Shown here: positions 33,001 through 48,200 of the stretch, piece by piece | Layout of the letters: every line of letters starts with the position of its first letter | Position numbering within the stretch: the stretch's first letter is position 1 | From: Globodera rostochiensis | Lineage: Eukaryota; Nematoda; Chromadorea; Rhabditida; Heteroderidae | Assembly (NCBI GenBank): GCA_018350325.1 | Contig: JAEVLN010000047.1 | Coordinates: forward strand, 62,001 to 126,000 | Direction: 5' to 3' | Length of the DNA stretch: 64,000 nucleotides | Program-made: the position numbers and the translations under genes | Notes under the pieces: model-generated | The model's input: the letters and a program-made list of their open reading frames with translations, nothing else | The model's database searches: none | Told to the model about the DNA's origin: nothing

Positions 33001-36000
33001 TTACATTAATAGGGAGCGATTTTACACTATTTTTTTAAATTAATATATATTTAGTTCTAAAATTAGGATTACGTTCCTAATAGATTTTACTTTAATAATT
33101 TATTTTGTATTATTTATTTTAATTATTTAGTTAAAAATTCTAATATTTACATTCACATATAATTTTTTCCTCGGTAAATATCATCATTTTATAAAGATTT
33201 ATGAAATAATGTTTATGTAAAACTGAAAAAACTAAAATTAGAAGCATAAATTTTTTCAAAAAACCAAAATATTTTAAACAGTTGATGTGCTTGTTTAAGC
33301 CTCTGGTTGTCGAAAGTATAATATCAACAACACTTGCTTAGATGCACCCGTTTAACAATGGATGAAATAATTGTGTTTATAAATTTGTAAAATTTTTTGA
33401 ATTATAATATGCATTGTTTGGTTGCTAAAAAACATGAATGTAATTATTTTGATACTAATTTGTATATTAGTAAGAGATCATCTTTTACGTCAATTTTATA
33501 CAGTGGGTTAAAAGTGTTGTTTTTTTAAATATTCAAAACACAATACGAAATTTGTTCTTAACATGGCACATCCTTTAAAAAATGAATATTTTTATTTATT
33601 TAATTTCATTCAAAGAGTATGTTTTAAAATTGTATAATATTTTTTTGTTCAAATCATTTTGACAAATAAATAGCTTTACATGAGCACAGTGTAAAGATTT
33701 TGACCAAGTAGCCAAATTTGTCAAATATGCACATAGCATAAAGTGACGAGGCAATTGCGTGCAGCGTAGTTTTTGTAGATATAAATTTATCAGTTTTATT
33801 GCTACCATTTAAAAGCTCCATGAGTAACTTTTTGATATTTCTTATAAAGACAAATATTGATAATTTGCTTATTTTAAATTCAATATTTTAGTATGTCCAA
33901 TAAATTTTAATTTTATCGGCCCGCGAAATTTTAGGATTTTTTTTTGCTTTTGATAATATTTTACTCGTTCTAGCAAAATTTAAAAAATTAATTATTTTGT
34001 TAATTATTTAGTTTATTTTTTTAAATTTGTGTGTTATTTGTCATAACAATTTTGATTAAGTTAAAGAAATGGCCGGAAGATGTATTAAAAGTAATTATAT
34101 ACTAGCTTTAAAACGAAAAATGCGATTTAAAATCTCTATTATATAAATATATATCAAAAAATCAATTTTTATTAATGCCAATACACCCTTAAATTAAATA
34201 TTAAAAAAATGAAAGTTTAAAAAAAATATATATTAGTTTGATAATTACTATAAAAAAAAAATGCCTCCGTTATCGTTCTGTTGATTCTACAATAATTCTA
34301 GGAGCTATCGAGCATTCATTCGTTATAGACTAAACGAAAAATTGTCCTGCAACAACTACCGAATAATCCATGTCTAAAAGTCATAAGCTGAAAAATAGTA
34401 ATTGTTCTGAACAAAATATAGCACAACGGGCCAAAACATGCGCACGGATTTAAACAAAACCATGCCTGGACAAATGATGAGAAAAAGGAAAGAAATAATA
34501 AGCAATTATTTGAAAGAAAAAAAAACAATTTAAAAACCTTATGGCTTAGGCCAAAGCTATTGCACTGGACAGAAAAGCCGCCCCAGGGCTGTTTGATAAA
34601 AAAATTTTATTTAATATCCAATTAAGATTTTCAATCCTTTTATTATAAAAATAAATCTTCTATATTATGAAATAGAAATATTATTAATTAATGTTTATGT
34701 GACAGTGAACTGCAACATAGTTAAACATCAAAAAATATGTACATTAATCATAATTTGTATTCAATTTATAAAACAAGTAAACCACATTCATTCTTATTAA
34801 AAAATACTATTACAATTTTAAAACTCATTAAGCAAGAAACGGATTGGCGATAATTGGAAATTAAGATAAAAATTTAAACTTTAATACAAATGTGAGCCAA
34901 ACACTTGCAAAAACAAAAGCTAATATTACAAAAGATATATAAAAATTATTCAAGAACAGTTTCACAATATTATGATTTTATTGATAAGAACAACAGAAAA
35001 AAGCGACAAATGTGTTTACACCAATTTATTAAATAAACAATTAAAATGAAAGCAAGTGTTTTTGCCCGAAGATGGAAAACCCTTCCGTCTACCATGGCCG
35101 TATTTGTAATTGCATCCTAAAAAACACTTCAAATGAATATAAGTAATAATTTATATTCGTTGTTTACAATTTTAAAATTAATAAAGCTAATAAAATAATT
35201 CTTAAAAAATTAATTTAAAAAGTTTTAAAAAAACAAATTTAAGAAACAATAATTATTGTTTAAAATTATTTGTTTTAATCTTTTAATTAAAATAGGTTGA
35301 TTCTTTTTTTATTGTTGTTTAATGGGTTACCCCACATTTGCGGCGCAGACATTTGCGGCCTCAGCCAAAATAGGACATTTGTGGCTAGACATTTTGCCAA
35401 AATTCAAAAATATTAATTAGTAAGTCCATAATTGTTTTCACTTTATGTCTCAGTAAAGCTCTTCGTTTCGATTAGTATCATTATCGTATCGCAAAATCAA
35501 GCTTTAACAAAGTTTCTTGCGTTTTCACTGACACCTCTTGGATCAAGCTTGCAAGACCTGATTCTGGTTTTCTAGTATTCCCCTTCCAATTTTAGTGCGG
35601 TGATAAATCTTTTTAAATTATTTGTAATACTTAAATGCCATCCCTCATTGCATTATTAGTCCTATGTAGGTTTAAAATGGTTGAATTATGCATATTCCAA
35701 TCAGTGTGAAGCAAGAGTCCAGGAATAATATGTTTAATTAATGTTTTGCCTTACATGCAGCCGGCTCAACAGGCTTAACAGCAAGTCGACAGACTCAACA
35801 AGAAGCTCCAACTGCCCTTTTAATCAGCGAGGTATAAAGTCCTTAGTTTTGTTACAAAAATTAATCAAAAATCCTTAGCAGCATTTAGTCAATTTTTTTT
35901 GTTGAAAAAAAGAAAAATTTAAATTAACTATTAATAAAAAACACTTAAAACTTTTTACTCATGCAGTTTTGGTGTTTATGAGTGAAATTAAATGAAAATA

Positions 36001-39000
36001 TATTAAAAAAATGTTTTATTTAACAATTAAAAGTTCAAAATATTCTCTTTTAAACTAATAGTTATACGGAGCATCAAAATCTTAAAAGCACCATACTAAT
36101 TACAAAAATAACAAATTTTCATAAAAACACATTTTATTTCGCCGCCATAAAACGCGGTTAATTATCAAAAAAAACAAAATTAAATTGATAAAAAATAACA
36201 AATTTATTTTAAATAACATACTTTTTAAATACAAGTCTAATGCTTAAAAAGAAAAGTTATTTCGCAAAAAATAAAAAGGAACCCTGATTAATGAATCGGA
36301 ATTGCACTTTAAGTGGATTAATAATTTATAATATAAAGAAACTAAAAGGCGCGAGTGACAAATAATAAATCAAATAATGATCACACTTCAAAATAAATAT
36401 AATTAATATACGAGATGAGGTAAAATTAAAATTGCGCAAATTATTGTTAAAAAATATAATTATATGTTTTCGTCATATAGCGATAATACTAGTAAAAACA
36501 AATTTTAAACATGAGAATTCCACGACACCTTTGAACCTGAGACAAACAGCAAATTCCTTGCCGAACACTCAACAATAGAGTCCAGCATTAGGAGATTTGG
36601 ACAAAAACGGTACAAATGCAACATTTTTATAATTAAATTTAAATTAAACGGCTATGCGTCAAACTTGCAAAACAAATTGAGTAAAATTTGAGTAGTTTGA
36701 ATGGAAGACTCATTTTTTATCTGTTAAAATAATATAAACATAAACTAATCCATTTAATGATTGTTTGGCTACTGTTGATTCGTGTCCAATGATCCAGTCT
36801 TCAGCATGGAATAAAATACTATTCTCGCAACCATAAAAGTTTTTCTTGTAAATAATGGCAATCAGATAGCTTGAAATGTAAAAAATTAATAACAAAAACT
36901 TCAAATAAATTGACAATAAGTTAAGCACTCTTGCAAAAATCAAATAATAAATGGTTAGCAAAAAACAGAAAAATATAATGAAAAGGAAGCAAAAAACAGA
37001 ATAAGCTGTTGATTGGTCAAAAAATAAAAGTCGTGAATGATGCCATTAAAGGAGTTGTTGTTTAGCGAAATTTTCAATAAAGAAATGTGTTAAATTTTAG
37101 AATAGAATACTAAAAATAATAAAATCAGTGCTGATTTAAATATTGAATTAGAATAAAAATTACATTTAACGGACAGCTAGATTGTGGAAGTGATGTAATT
37201 TGGTAAAGGACAGCAAAAGACTGCACCAATAAAATGCGCCAAATAATACAAACAAAAACCAAAATAAACCAATAAATAAAAATGTTAATAAATCTCATAA
37301 TAAAAATTGTTATCCAAATTTATTACCCTTTAAAAGATCAAAACTAATGAAAATAATTTTAAAAAAAAGAAATTGTGTTGCTTCCGGAAAATGGTGAAAT
37401 TTGCAGTTTCTCATTTCATTTTTTGGTTGGACAAAATCACAAAATTTGTCTATAATATTAGAAATAGTGAAAATAATTTAGTTACCAACAATAAAATGTA
37501 GAGTTTAATTTCTATAATATTTTTTACTCAATTGTTTTATTAATTTATTATCAATTCATTACGTATTTGCTATCAAATTCAAAATAAAACGCATGACAAA
37601 TGATATGTTGAAGACCTTGAAAGATTTCGGAATTGTATTAATAATTGCATAAAATTTACAATAGACAAAATTAATTACGTTACAAACGTGAAAAATTTTA
37701 AAACTAATATAAAGTAAATGCCATTGATTTTATTTAAAAATGTGATGCATTCGCAATGACTGTGAAAGAAAGATAAAGCACATAAAATTATTCTAATCTT
37801 CTTAAAATCTTAAATAAATTAAAAATAGCAATCTTTATTTTCTAAAAAATTACAAAAATATTGTATAAATAAATTTAACAAAAAAAATTTGATAATTAAG
37901 TGTCAAAATTTATTTCATAACAAAAATCTTAAAATAAAATAACGAAAAGCATTGCGCCCTTTGCGGAGCTATATGAACTTAATTTTATTCCAAAAATAAA
38001 AAATTAAAAAATCAATTATCTTACTTCGTTTATATAGCAAAAGTCATTTGCAACCTCTGTCGCTATTTAGGTTTGAGAGAAAATGACAACAAATGGAGCA
38101 TTAAAGTTTATTAGGTTTTAAATAGAGATAAATTATACAGTTTAATTATTAGTTAAGTTTTCCACCTTGCTTTGACAGTTAGTTCATTTTTCAGTTTTAC
38201 GATTACAACTTTTAATAGTGTGCTTGAAAAACGCACCTTGTTAAGAAATGTAATAATAATTCTTTGCTTATATATGGAATAATAAATATTAAGAGTTGCA
38301 ATAAAAGTGCCAAATAATAAAATATTTAGTTCGTTGTTTGTTGAGCAAATTATTGTTTGCAATATCATTTATTTTTTAAATTTTTATTTCTTTCAATAAT
38401 ATAGTTTACCGATACCTATACATTTATTTCAATCAATAATAAGTATCCACAACAATTATGGTTATCGATAAACTTACAGCCAAAAACGTAAAACATAATC
38501 TGAGCGTGTAGTTTCTCAATCAGAATGATTAACGACTCGGATTGGGACGACTGCTGATTTTGCTTTTTATAATGGTTATGAGCAATTGTGTTAATTTGCC
38601 ATATAGATTAATCTGCTCTTTTCACTATATGTAAATAAGTTTTTGCTTGCACTATTTATTTTTTATGAGTTTGAAAATTTGTAAATCCGATATTTTCTGC
38701 ACATATTTAAATGATTCTTATTTTTGTCTACATGTTTACTCATTCCGCTCTCAAGTTTATGTGCTCTCCTCTTTTTGTTGATTTTTTTTATGATGCTCTA
38801 GCGATCATGCCAAAAACTAACATTCGCGCGCAATTCGAATACCAATTTTAAAATTAATAAAAATATTTGATTAAACCTTTATTGCAATAAAAATGATTAC
38901 TTTAAAAATAAAGCGCAAAACCAATTAAAGTAAAGATGGAGAACAAAACCGCCAAAAATTTGTGGCACAAATAAACAAATAAATGAAGTGTGAAAAGCAA

Positions 39001-41609
39001 ATATTTTGCCAATTGTTGAAATCTAATAAGTCGGTTCCAGTAAGTAAAAAGAGTAAATAAAATGATAGAAAATATGGGAATAATTTGAAAATATTTAATT
39101 TTTATATAAAAAATGAATATGATTAAAATAAAATAAAACAAATTGCACACACCAACATCACGCATTAATCGATTGCATACAAATGAAATCCAGTAATTGG
39201 AGTTTTACAAATAATCATAAAAATCAAATATTAAAATAGTTAATTAATTAATATAAAAGAATTGTGATTGAAATTAAATTAGAATATTTTTAATAGAATA
39301 AAAACCATATTTTGGCCGATGATGGCTGTGCTAGCTCGAACAATTTGTACAGCGTTTAAATTGATTAAATATATATAAATGAAATAAAACGTATGCCTTA
39401 AAAAAATAATTAAATTTTACTAAATTATCATAGCATATTTGAATATAAAACATTTATATGAAACCCACATGAAAATTAAAAACAAGATGATAAGTCAAAA
39501 CGAGTTAAAACAAATTCTTTAGCCATTTAATACACGGCGCGATTCGGATGGGATTCTACCACTGCCTCATCCACAACACCAAATGCCTTCTCCAGTCGCT
39601 CAATGACAACCGCGCAAAAAGACCTGCGGAAATTTAGAAATTTGTATTTCTATGTTCTTCTGCAGAGCATGAAAAATTAAAAAAATATATAGCAACAATT
39701 CCATTAAATAATACTAATAATAATAAATTTAGTATCCTCGGGCATGGTTAAGTGAGACGTCGGTTCGGTTAAACCAATGCATTACCGCTTACAAAGTAAT
39801 CAAAAAATATGCTTAACACAGTAAATTACAAACATTTTATTGTATTACATTATATTTGATTTGATCTAATAAAGAAACAAAAAAGTTAAAGTAAGGAGAT
39901 ATTAATTTAAAATCTAACTTTAAAATCATTAAGGTGTGTAAAATAAAATTTATAAAGTGCTTTTGTTTTTAATATATACATTACACGATAATTTGCATTT
40001 AATTTTTACCAAAATTATGTATTATTTAAGTGTTTTTCTTATCGATTTAATTTTGATTGTCTTTCCAAATTTAAATTATATTATGTTTTAATTTTTTGTC
40101 ATGTTTTATGGTATAAACAATTAGTCTTTTTTAGAAACTATAAAATCGAAGATAGTTATTTTATTTTAAACATTGATTGTATTTTTACATCTTCTTTATA
40201 AAATTGTTTTATTTTATTTTCTAGCTAATGTATTTAACGCCAATCAAGAGAAATTGCTATAAAAATTAAGAATCATACAATTGTCCGCGTTTAATTGTGC
40301 AACGAATCATGCACATTAATAGATCTGCCGTCGGACCCATAAATTACGTTATATACCCCATGTGATAGGACAACAATGACAGCACTAACCGATTAAAAAG
40401 ATTTAACATTATTAAATATATAATTTAATTATTTATTTTTTGTAAAACCTTTGAATTTGCTATTTAATTTATTTTGCGGAGTTTAGCGTCATATGCAAAT
40501 CCACGTTCGCGAACTGCAGAGGATAAGCAACCTCAATGTGTCGCCCCAATCACTAATAAAATTAGCTTTCGTTTTGGTTATATAGATAATTTGTGTTCTT
40601 GGAACGCCTTTTAAATATTGACGGCTTATTAATTAATAATAACTTATATTTTAAATAAAGATTAATTATAAAAAAATTTAATTTATTACTTTATTGTTTA
40701 ATTCATCTATTTCGTGTGAAAATTTTTCGACCAAAAGACAAATTTATTTAAATATTTATTGTGATGCTTATTTATATGACGAGTAAATTATGTTGAAGTT
40801 TTTTTATAAATGAATAAAAGAAAAGAAAAATATTCATTTTATTAGTAATCTTGTTTTTAATGGATTACTATTCTTTATCTTGTACATTTCGTTTCCAGTT
40901 GTTTTAATTTTAATATCCATTTTTATGTTTTTTGACTATTTGCGCAAAATGAGATTTATTACGAAAATTTTTGTTGTTATTATGATATTGGTTCACTTTA
41001 AATTTATCAGCAAAACTTTATTAATTTTTGTTTAATATTATAAGTCTATTTATAGGAATGTTTCTTGTTTAAGCAGCGTATTTTTTCACCAATTTATTCC
41101 TTAGAATTTTATTTTCTAACCGTGCGCATCGGAAGCCCTCTTTTCAAATATTGAGAATCTTCGTTGTTGTCATAACTTTGTCACTGAATTTTTCTATTTA
41201 ACTTTATTCAAGCCTTTTTTTGTGAACAAATAAATGCTTTTAATATTATTAACCCATTTTACAAACATTTTTAAATGTATTGATAATCCCTCGACACGAA
41301 TATTGCGACTAAGCATTTTACCAATTTTTAATCGCCGCATTGCAAATAAAAAATCAAAAAAAAAAACTTTTAGCATAATTACAAAGATTTCGATAAGTTC
41401 GAGGGTTTTCAACCGATTTCTTAAGAACATAGAAATAAATCGAAGACAATTTCGTAAAAGTTTTTTGTTTGATTTCTTATTTGCAATGCGGCGATTAAAA
41501 TTAAAATGTCTTTGGTAAATTTATTGAAGAGATTTTACATTGATTGAAATTTTATTAAGTTAGAAAATACTTTGAATTTCAATATATGAGCGTGGAAAAT
41601 CTTTTTCAA
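27025..41609. other. AT-rich noncoding DNA
   Basis: About 14.6 kb with no supportable gene. Open frames are at most 94 codons and AT-rich. Dispersed repeat D copy 2 is at 34788-34855. GC-richer islands occur at intervals (for example 28750-28820, 32410-32480, 34540-34590, 35330-35400, 39535-39610, 40320-40370 and 40490-40560). None shows a coherent frame with splice sites that I could trust. Confidence 0.45.
34788..34855 (+). repeat. Dispersed repeat D, copy 2
   Basis: Direct-orientation match to 8738-8805. Confidence 0.55.
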
Positions 41610-41715
41610 AAAAAAACCCTTGCCCGTGCACGGGCCCGTGTTTTTGCCTAACACGGGTTTACACGGGCTACGGGTTACACGGGTTTTTAGCCCGTGTTGC
41701 CCTTGCACGTGTCAT
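41610..41715. repeat. Self-complementary CCCGTG/CACGGG array
   Basis: About ten CCCGTG or CACGGG words occur in 105 bases, including gtgcacgggcccgtg, so either strand can fold back on itself. No duplication or terminal repeat was found. Confidence 0.65.
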
Positions 41716-43589
41716 TTGAAAATCTCGATCACTACCTTTAACTTTACATTATGTAAGCGCATCATTAATTAACATTTAATAAAACGAGCGTTCGGTATTT
41801 TGGCATTGATTTAAATAATATTCTTCAAAAAACTTATTCTTAATTTTAACATATAAAATAATTACAACTCGTTAGCAAGTTGCAAATAAAACAGTAATCG
41901 GTTAAAAACAAAAAATGTTAAATAATTACTTTACTAAGATAATAAAATTTATCTAACTTAATAAAATATTAATCAATGTAAAAATCACTTCAATAAATTT
42001 ATCAAAGACATTTTCAACAAATATAACAATAATTCTAGACTAATATTTAAATCGAAATTGATATGTATTGAGCTTAACAAGAAAATTTATCAGATTTGTT
42101 CACTGAATTAACTTTATAATTTTCAAACATCATCCAATGATTAAAATTTAACAAAACCGAGCGCTAAAAGCAAAAATTATATCGACTTGGCTAATTTTAT
42201 AAATTATTCGTTAAAATTTGTTTAATATTTGTTTAATAGATTTTTATAACAAATTATGATTTTCAATTAGATTTAGTATTGCTTTTTCCTTTTACTAAAA
42301 TAAAATGTATTAATGAGTTCGTTTATGGTTAAATGATTCATCTTATTTGGTTCAATATGTTTATTATCTTTATCGTGAAGTGGTCTGTTTGTTCCATTTT
42401 AATTGAGGGCTTTATTAATATAAAGCCAAAATTTAATGGGCTTTGTTATAATGATTTTATTGTTTAGTATTTATGCTGTCTAGGAAATTCACCATGGCAG
42501 AACAAGCCATGGCCGCGGAATGAATGATTTGCGGAGACTCCCTGCAACCAGCAGAATCTTAAAATAAACAACAAGAGCAGGCGGCTTACGTAGCGACCTT
42601 TCTGCCATCTGATGAAATTGCTCATGTTGGTCGTAAATCCAAAATTATAATTTTCAGTTTTGTTGTTTTTATTGCAAGGCTTTTTAATCTTTATTTTATT
42701 CGGAATTTAGGTGCATCATATTAAAATTCAACGCCTTGTTAAACTTTAGAGTTTTTTGTGAGAATATTATACATTTTTTACATTATAATTTGAGTTACAT
42801 CTGAACTTGATTTTTTCGAATTATTGGCAGCTTGTGGACCTTGTTATGAACGTATTAAATTTTTTAAACATCATATTTGGAATGATCATAAATGATAATT
42901 GTATTAAACTTTTAGAATTTAAAATTTATAAATCAAATATTATAAACTTTTAAAACTTTATTTATTTAATTTTAGCGATCGAATTAATATTATAAAATTT
43001 TGTTTTAGCAGATTTCCAGATCTCCTTCTCATGTCCTTTGAAAAAAAATGTTTTGTTATTTCTTACCTTTGTCTATTGCAAATCGATTTATTATATTAAA
43101 ATTTATATTAAATTAAATGCTTTATTATTGAATTTATACAATTTATTACTAATTAAATAACATTTTGTCTATTACATATTTCATCTATTCAATGTTTTTT
43201 GTCGAATTATCAAAATTGATCATTTATTTGTTTACTTTATATTTCATTTATTTTACATTCTCTTTGTAAAACTGTAACATTTAATATTTACTTATGATGT
43301 GCATATATACTTTATTTAACTTTAAATTTATAGTGAGAAAACTGCTGCTTTTATATTGTATTTGTTTTAATAAAAGTATATCTTATTATTGATGTCTTAT
43401 TTAATTTTTCATTTGGACTTTTAATATCAAAATTATTAAACAATATTTTTATGAATGTTTTGTATATTTTTTATTTTAAAGCCATTATTCAACAGTTTGA
43501 AATATATATGACTGACGGCATGAGATAATTATTTTTTTTTATTCTAAAGGTGGTGTAAAATAATCTTGTTTTTCAATTAGTTTGATATA

Positions 43590-43832
43590 GTTTAAATATA
43601 ATTACTCAAAAATGAGTATGTATTCATTAAAATCAATTTTTTTCGCTTAAAAATATTAACACTATGATAGTATAATAATAACTTAAAATAAGAAGTTTTC
43701 CCACTGAATTATAAAATGCATCTATTGTAGATAACTAGATTCTAATATATTAAAAAATAGATCAAAAAACACATTTTTCAAAAAATTAATATATACAAGG
43801 CGTTGAAGTCCCAGATTCACCGCCTGCATCAC
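43590..43832 (-). repeat. Dispersed repeat B, copy 1
   Basis: Reverse complement of about 51440-51668. Shared words on the minus strand include aggcggtga, tctgggac, tcaacgcctt, ttttttgaaaaatgtgtttt, tttgatctatttttta, gggaaaacttcttatttta and tttttaagcgaaaaaa. Confidence 0.75.
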
Positions 43833-45251
43833 TCATAGACAGGAACAACAATCTGAAGTTGGATTAATTGAAACGAAAAATGAGCCATCCTATAATTTAA
43901 AAACTATTATCAATAAAAAATGTATGCTACTATCTCAAAAAACCAAAAGATTGAATAGCGAAAAAGCAGAACCCAATAAACGACAAAAGTCAAAATATTA
44001 AAGCTTTGGCGATCGCATGTCTTGTTTTAGCAACAGCAGGGTACCAAACCTTTAACATGAGCAAACGAAAAAAAACTATAAATAAAAACTTGTTAAAATC
44101 CTAATAAAAACACACATAAATACCCCCAAAAACCTTGAAAATGGAGGGACACTAATATGGACAAACTAAAAAAAAACCGAAACAATTCGCCACAGGCGGG
44201 GGTATGGACAAATTGTTAAAAATTAAACAATAGAGCATAGATCAAGCAGGCCAAAACGGGCATAGATTACAATGCGAGAATATGCTGATTGCAGACACGT
44301 TTACTGCACAATAATTCAGCGAAGACACATACCAAAACAGATAAACAACTTTGTAAAAAAAATCATTGAAATAATTGGTTAAAATGATGAATATACAAGA
44401 GCTTTGTTATAAACAAACAAATTTCTAACAAATAAACTGTAATAATATTTAAATAATGTCTCATCTAAATTTTATTTTATCTAACCTTAAAAGTATGAAA
44501 TAATTCTAGACAGATTTTTAGCAGAGAACCTTTGGAAATAAATATTAAATTAAGAAAATTCAAATTTATATTATAACATGCATTTAAAAAAATACGCAAT
44601 GATAATTAATTAAACAATGAGCGCCGCGTTCAGATGCAATAAAATGGGGTATACATTACATAATTACGTGTAAAGGAATAAAAACGCAATTTTTAATAGC
44701 TAAAAGGTTATGAAAAAAATAAATATTAAAATGTTTAAATGTAACCCAAAATGATGTAATTGGGTGTTGTCTTATCTTGCAAAATTTTATTAGACTTTAT
44801 GGTTTAATTTTGTAATGCTGAAATACCTTCTTTAATATGCAATTGTTTTTAATTTTATTTTAATATGCAGTTTGTTTTTAATTAAAAAATTTACATTTTT
44901 TTCTCTTCATTGCGTAAAATAATAACTGATGCTGTTGAATTCAAATCAAAAAATAATAAAGGAAATAAATAAACAAAAAACAATATAATCTTAAATCAAT
45001 ATATCGTAAAATATGCAAAAAAAAGCTTACAAAAAAAGTTACCATTAAAATTAAGAGAATAATTTAAATAAAATTCATTCCCTAAACCAGGTCTTTTGCA
45101 AGTATAAATCCTAATCTATTTATCGTGAGATTTATGTCTCTGCATTTCGGGACGCGGCAGAAAAAGACATAAAAGTTAAAAAAATTATTTTTTAAAACTC
45201 AATGACCTAAAAAAAATTTTAAATATATATTCCATTATAAAAAAGAGAGGA

Positions 45252-45261
45252 GGGGGGGGGG
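45252..45261. repeat. G10 homopolymer
   Basis: Ten consecutive G in an otherwise AT-rich stretch. Confidence 0.8.
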
Positions 45262-48200
45262 AAATTCGCTAATCAAAGTAAAAATCAATGCGACGTTTTA
45301 AAAAAAACATGCGCATTGATTAACGTGATTTGTAAAATCTTAAAATACCAAATTCTAAATAAGCTTTTATTGAGCTAAAATTTAACGGGCTGCATTTTCC
45401 AACTTGATTTAGGTAGTATAAATTTAAGAAAACATAACTGAATATTTTTAATTTCGATTATAAATAACAATGCTTTTATTTTTAATGTATTACTTTTTAT
45501 AGTAGGGTACTAAGAACCAAATGATCAAAACAATTAAAAACCCACTCGAATAATGCGTTGATATACACACTATAATTAAATCAATAATTATTTTATGTGC
45601 TTATATTAACGCACCTTGTTTTGCCTAATTTTGACAATAACAAATTAACAAAACTAAAAATATTAATAATAATAAAAGTTTTAATTTTAAATTATAACAA
45701 ATGTAAAGCACAAAAAGTTAATTCGAAAAAATGATTTAGAGGTGTATTCGAAAATATTTAATTATTTTCATTTAATTAATTATTTTAAAAATGCTATATA
45801 AAAACAATTTTTGATAATATTGATGATATAACTAATTTAAACTAACAATGAATTAAATTGTTTGAATCAAATTGGATTTAAAACATATTTATTAATTTCC
45901 GTTATTTTTAATTAAAAATTATAAAAGTTTGCAATAATAAAATTTGCATTATTTAACGATACGTTAAAAATACAAAAAAAGGGCTTTGCGTTAGTCTTTA
46001 TATTATTAAATTTATAAAAACGCTGTTTTTGGAAAGTTGATTTTTAACAAAAAAAACATCAAAAATTCAATGATAAATTCAGAATAAATTAAAACAGTTC
46101 TTCTTTTTTTTTTTAATATTCTGGCAAAAACTAGAACTATACGGTAAATGTTAATTTACCAGTAATCATGAATATCATGGACGGCGACTGTTGAAAATTT
46201 TTGGGGAATTTTTGAATCACGTAGAGTGGAGTACGAAATTTTAATTTTTCAATTATTTTAACCTTTATAACGCAAAACTTTTTATTTATCTATCTTTTTC
46301 ATGATAATATTTTTAAAATGTAAGAAATAAAATTATTTTTAATAAGATTAGTAGGTTGTGTAATATTACATTATAATGGAAAAATTTTTATTATTTTTAT
46401 AGTCATGGGACAATGCTTAACTTCGATAATTCGCGTGCTAGAAACTCGAAATCAGTTAGACTTACAATCCTTGAAATTTCATTTTAGATATTTACCTATT
46501 TTTTAGTAGCCCTGGCGCAGAACGTAGATTCCGGTTTTTTACTTATAATATATTTGGATTTAATAAAATAATCGTTGCTTTAATTCGAACTATTATTTAT
46601 ACGTTTATTTATTTATTTTATCATTTAGCCTTTATTAGGGTTATAATTTTACGCTTGACCAGGCTTATGATTTACTTAATTTCCACACCAAATGGTCGCC
46701 GTATTTATTCATTTTTTTTCTGAGCTATTAAATATATTATTACATGCTACCTAGTAATTACAATGAGGTTGAAGAATGTAATTATTTTAAATGAGTAAAC
46801 TGTCTTATATAAATGCTTAATTAATTAATTACCGTATTTTTTTTTAAAATTGTAATCGTTCATATTCAGAATAGCATTTAAAATTGCAAGAATACGCAGA
46901 ATAATTTTGTTTTTATTGACTTTTTCGCATATTTTTTTAAATTGCGGTTGGCAATTGTTTATAGAGGACTTGCAGACGGTTGACGTTTTCCATTGTGTCG
47001 TCATGCTGTTTCAAACTCGATCAAATTTCCTAAAAAGGTTCTCTAAATTGATCAAAAATTGTTATTAAGATTTTAATAACCGCTTAAATATGCAAAAGAC
47101 ATAATATGTTTATTTTATTCAATTTTAGTTTTAAAGAAACTATAATTTTTAACTATTTAAATAATTTAACTATATTAAAAAGTTAGCCTTACAAATTAGA
47201 TATACATTTAGTCATTAAAAGCTTAATCGTTATCATTTCCAGTCTGTAGAGTGTCAAATTTGAAGCGTTGATGTTAATGTTTTTTAAAATTATTTGTTTA
47301 TGTGCTCCATCGCATGCGAATTCCCCATTAAATCTTTTTTTGTTAATTCTTTAACTGTTTAATTGAGCTTTAATTGTTTTTTGCAACTTTTATGGCTATC
47401 ATACATATTGTTTTTGAAAATATATTTTATGTATTAATATGCAATAACTTTCCCCTCAAGGCATATTCTACATTACCGTGCTTTTGTGTTTATGTTATAA
47501 AGAAGTATTTAAATTTAATTTTAGTAACAAGGATATTATTTAAATGTTGAAACCGTTGATGTTTTCTCGGCCAAAAGAAATTTAAAAAAAAAAGTTATTA
47601 AGTAAAATAAATAAAAATATTATTAAATATATACAAGCAATTCCAACCTAGAAATAGTTATCGGCCCCAAATTGTTAACATAAAACGATCCACGAATACC
47701 ATATTCTTATATAAAATAAAACACATAATGGAACACTTCAACTGTTTATTTTTCTGATCAGGAAATTATATATTTACCATTTACGTTTTATTTTCACTTT
47801 TTTTGTTTAAATTACATTTACATTTTATTTTGATTATTTTATTTAAAATAATGAAAATATCGCAAATAAATAAAACAAATTAGAAAAATTAAATTTTTGG
47901 TTAAAGTATTAATAGGCTTTTTATTTTAGCAGCCAATGTCATGCGTTACTTTTTTAGAACAGTTTTGAAATTTTATTATTTATTATACAGTTAAAATAAA
48001 CGTACGAACAAAAATTTTATTCAAGAATGTTGATGTTATGGAATTTTACGATTTGTGTCGCGTCTTTGCATTGTCTGGCACCGGAGAGAAAACTTTAAAT
48101 TTTTATCTATAAAAATGGTATTTTAAACTTTATAATCAATGTTTTGGTCAACTAACTAAAATATAATTTCATGGATAAACCGTAATCGTCATTTAAGAAG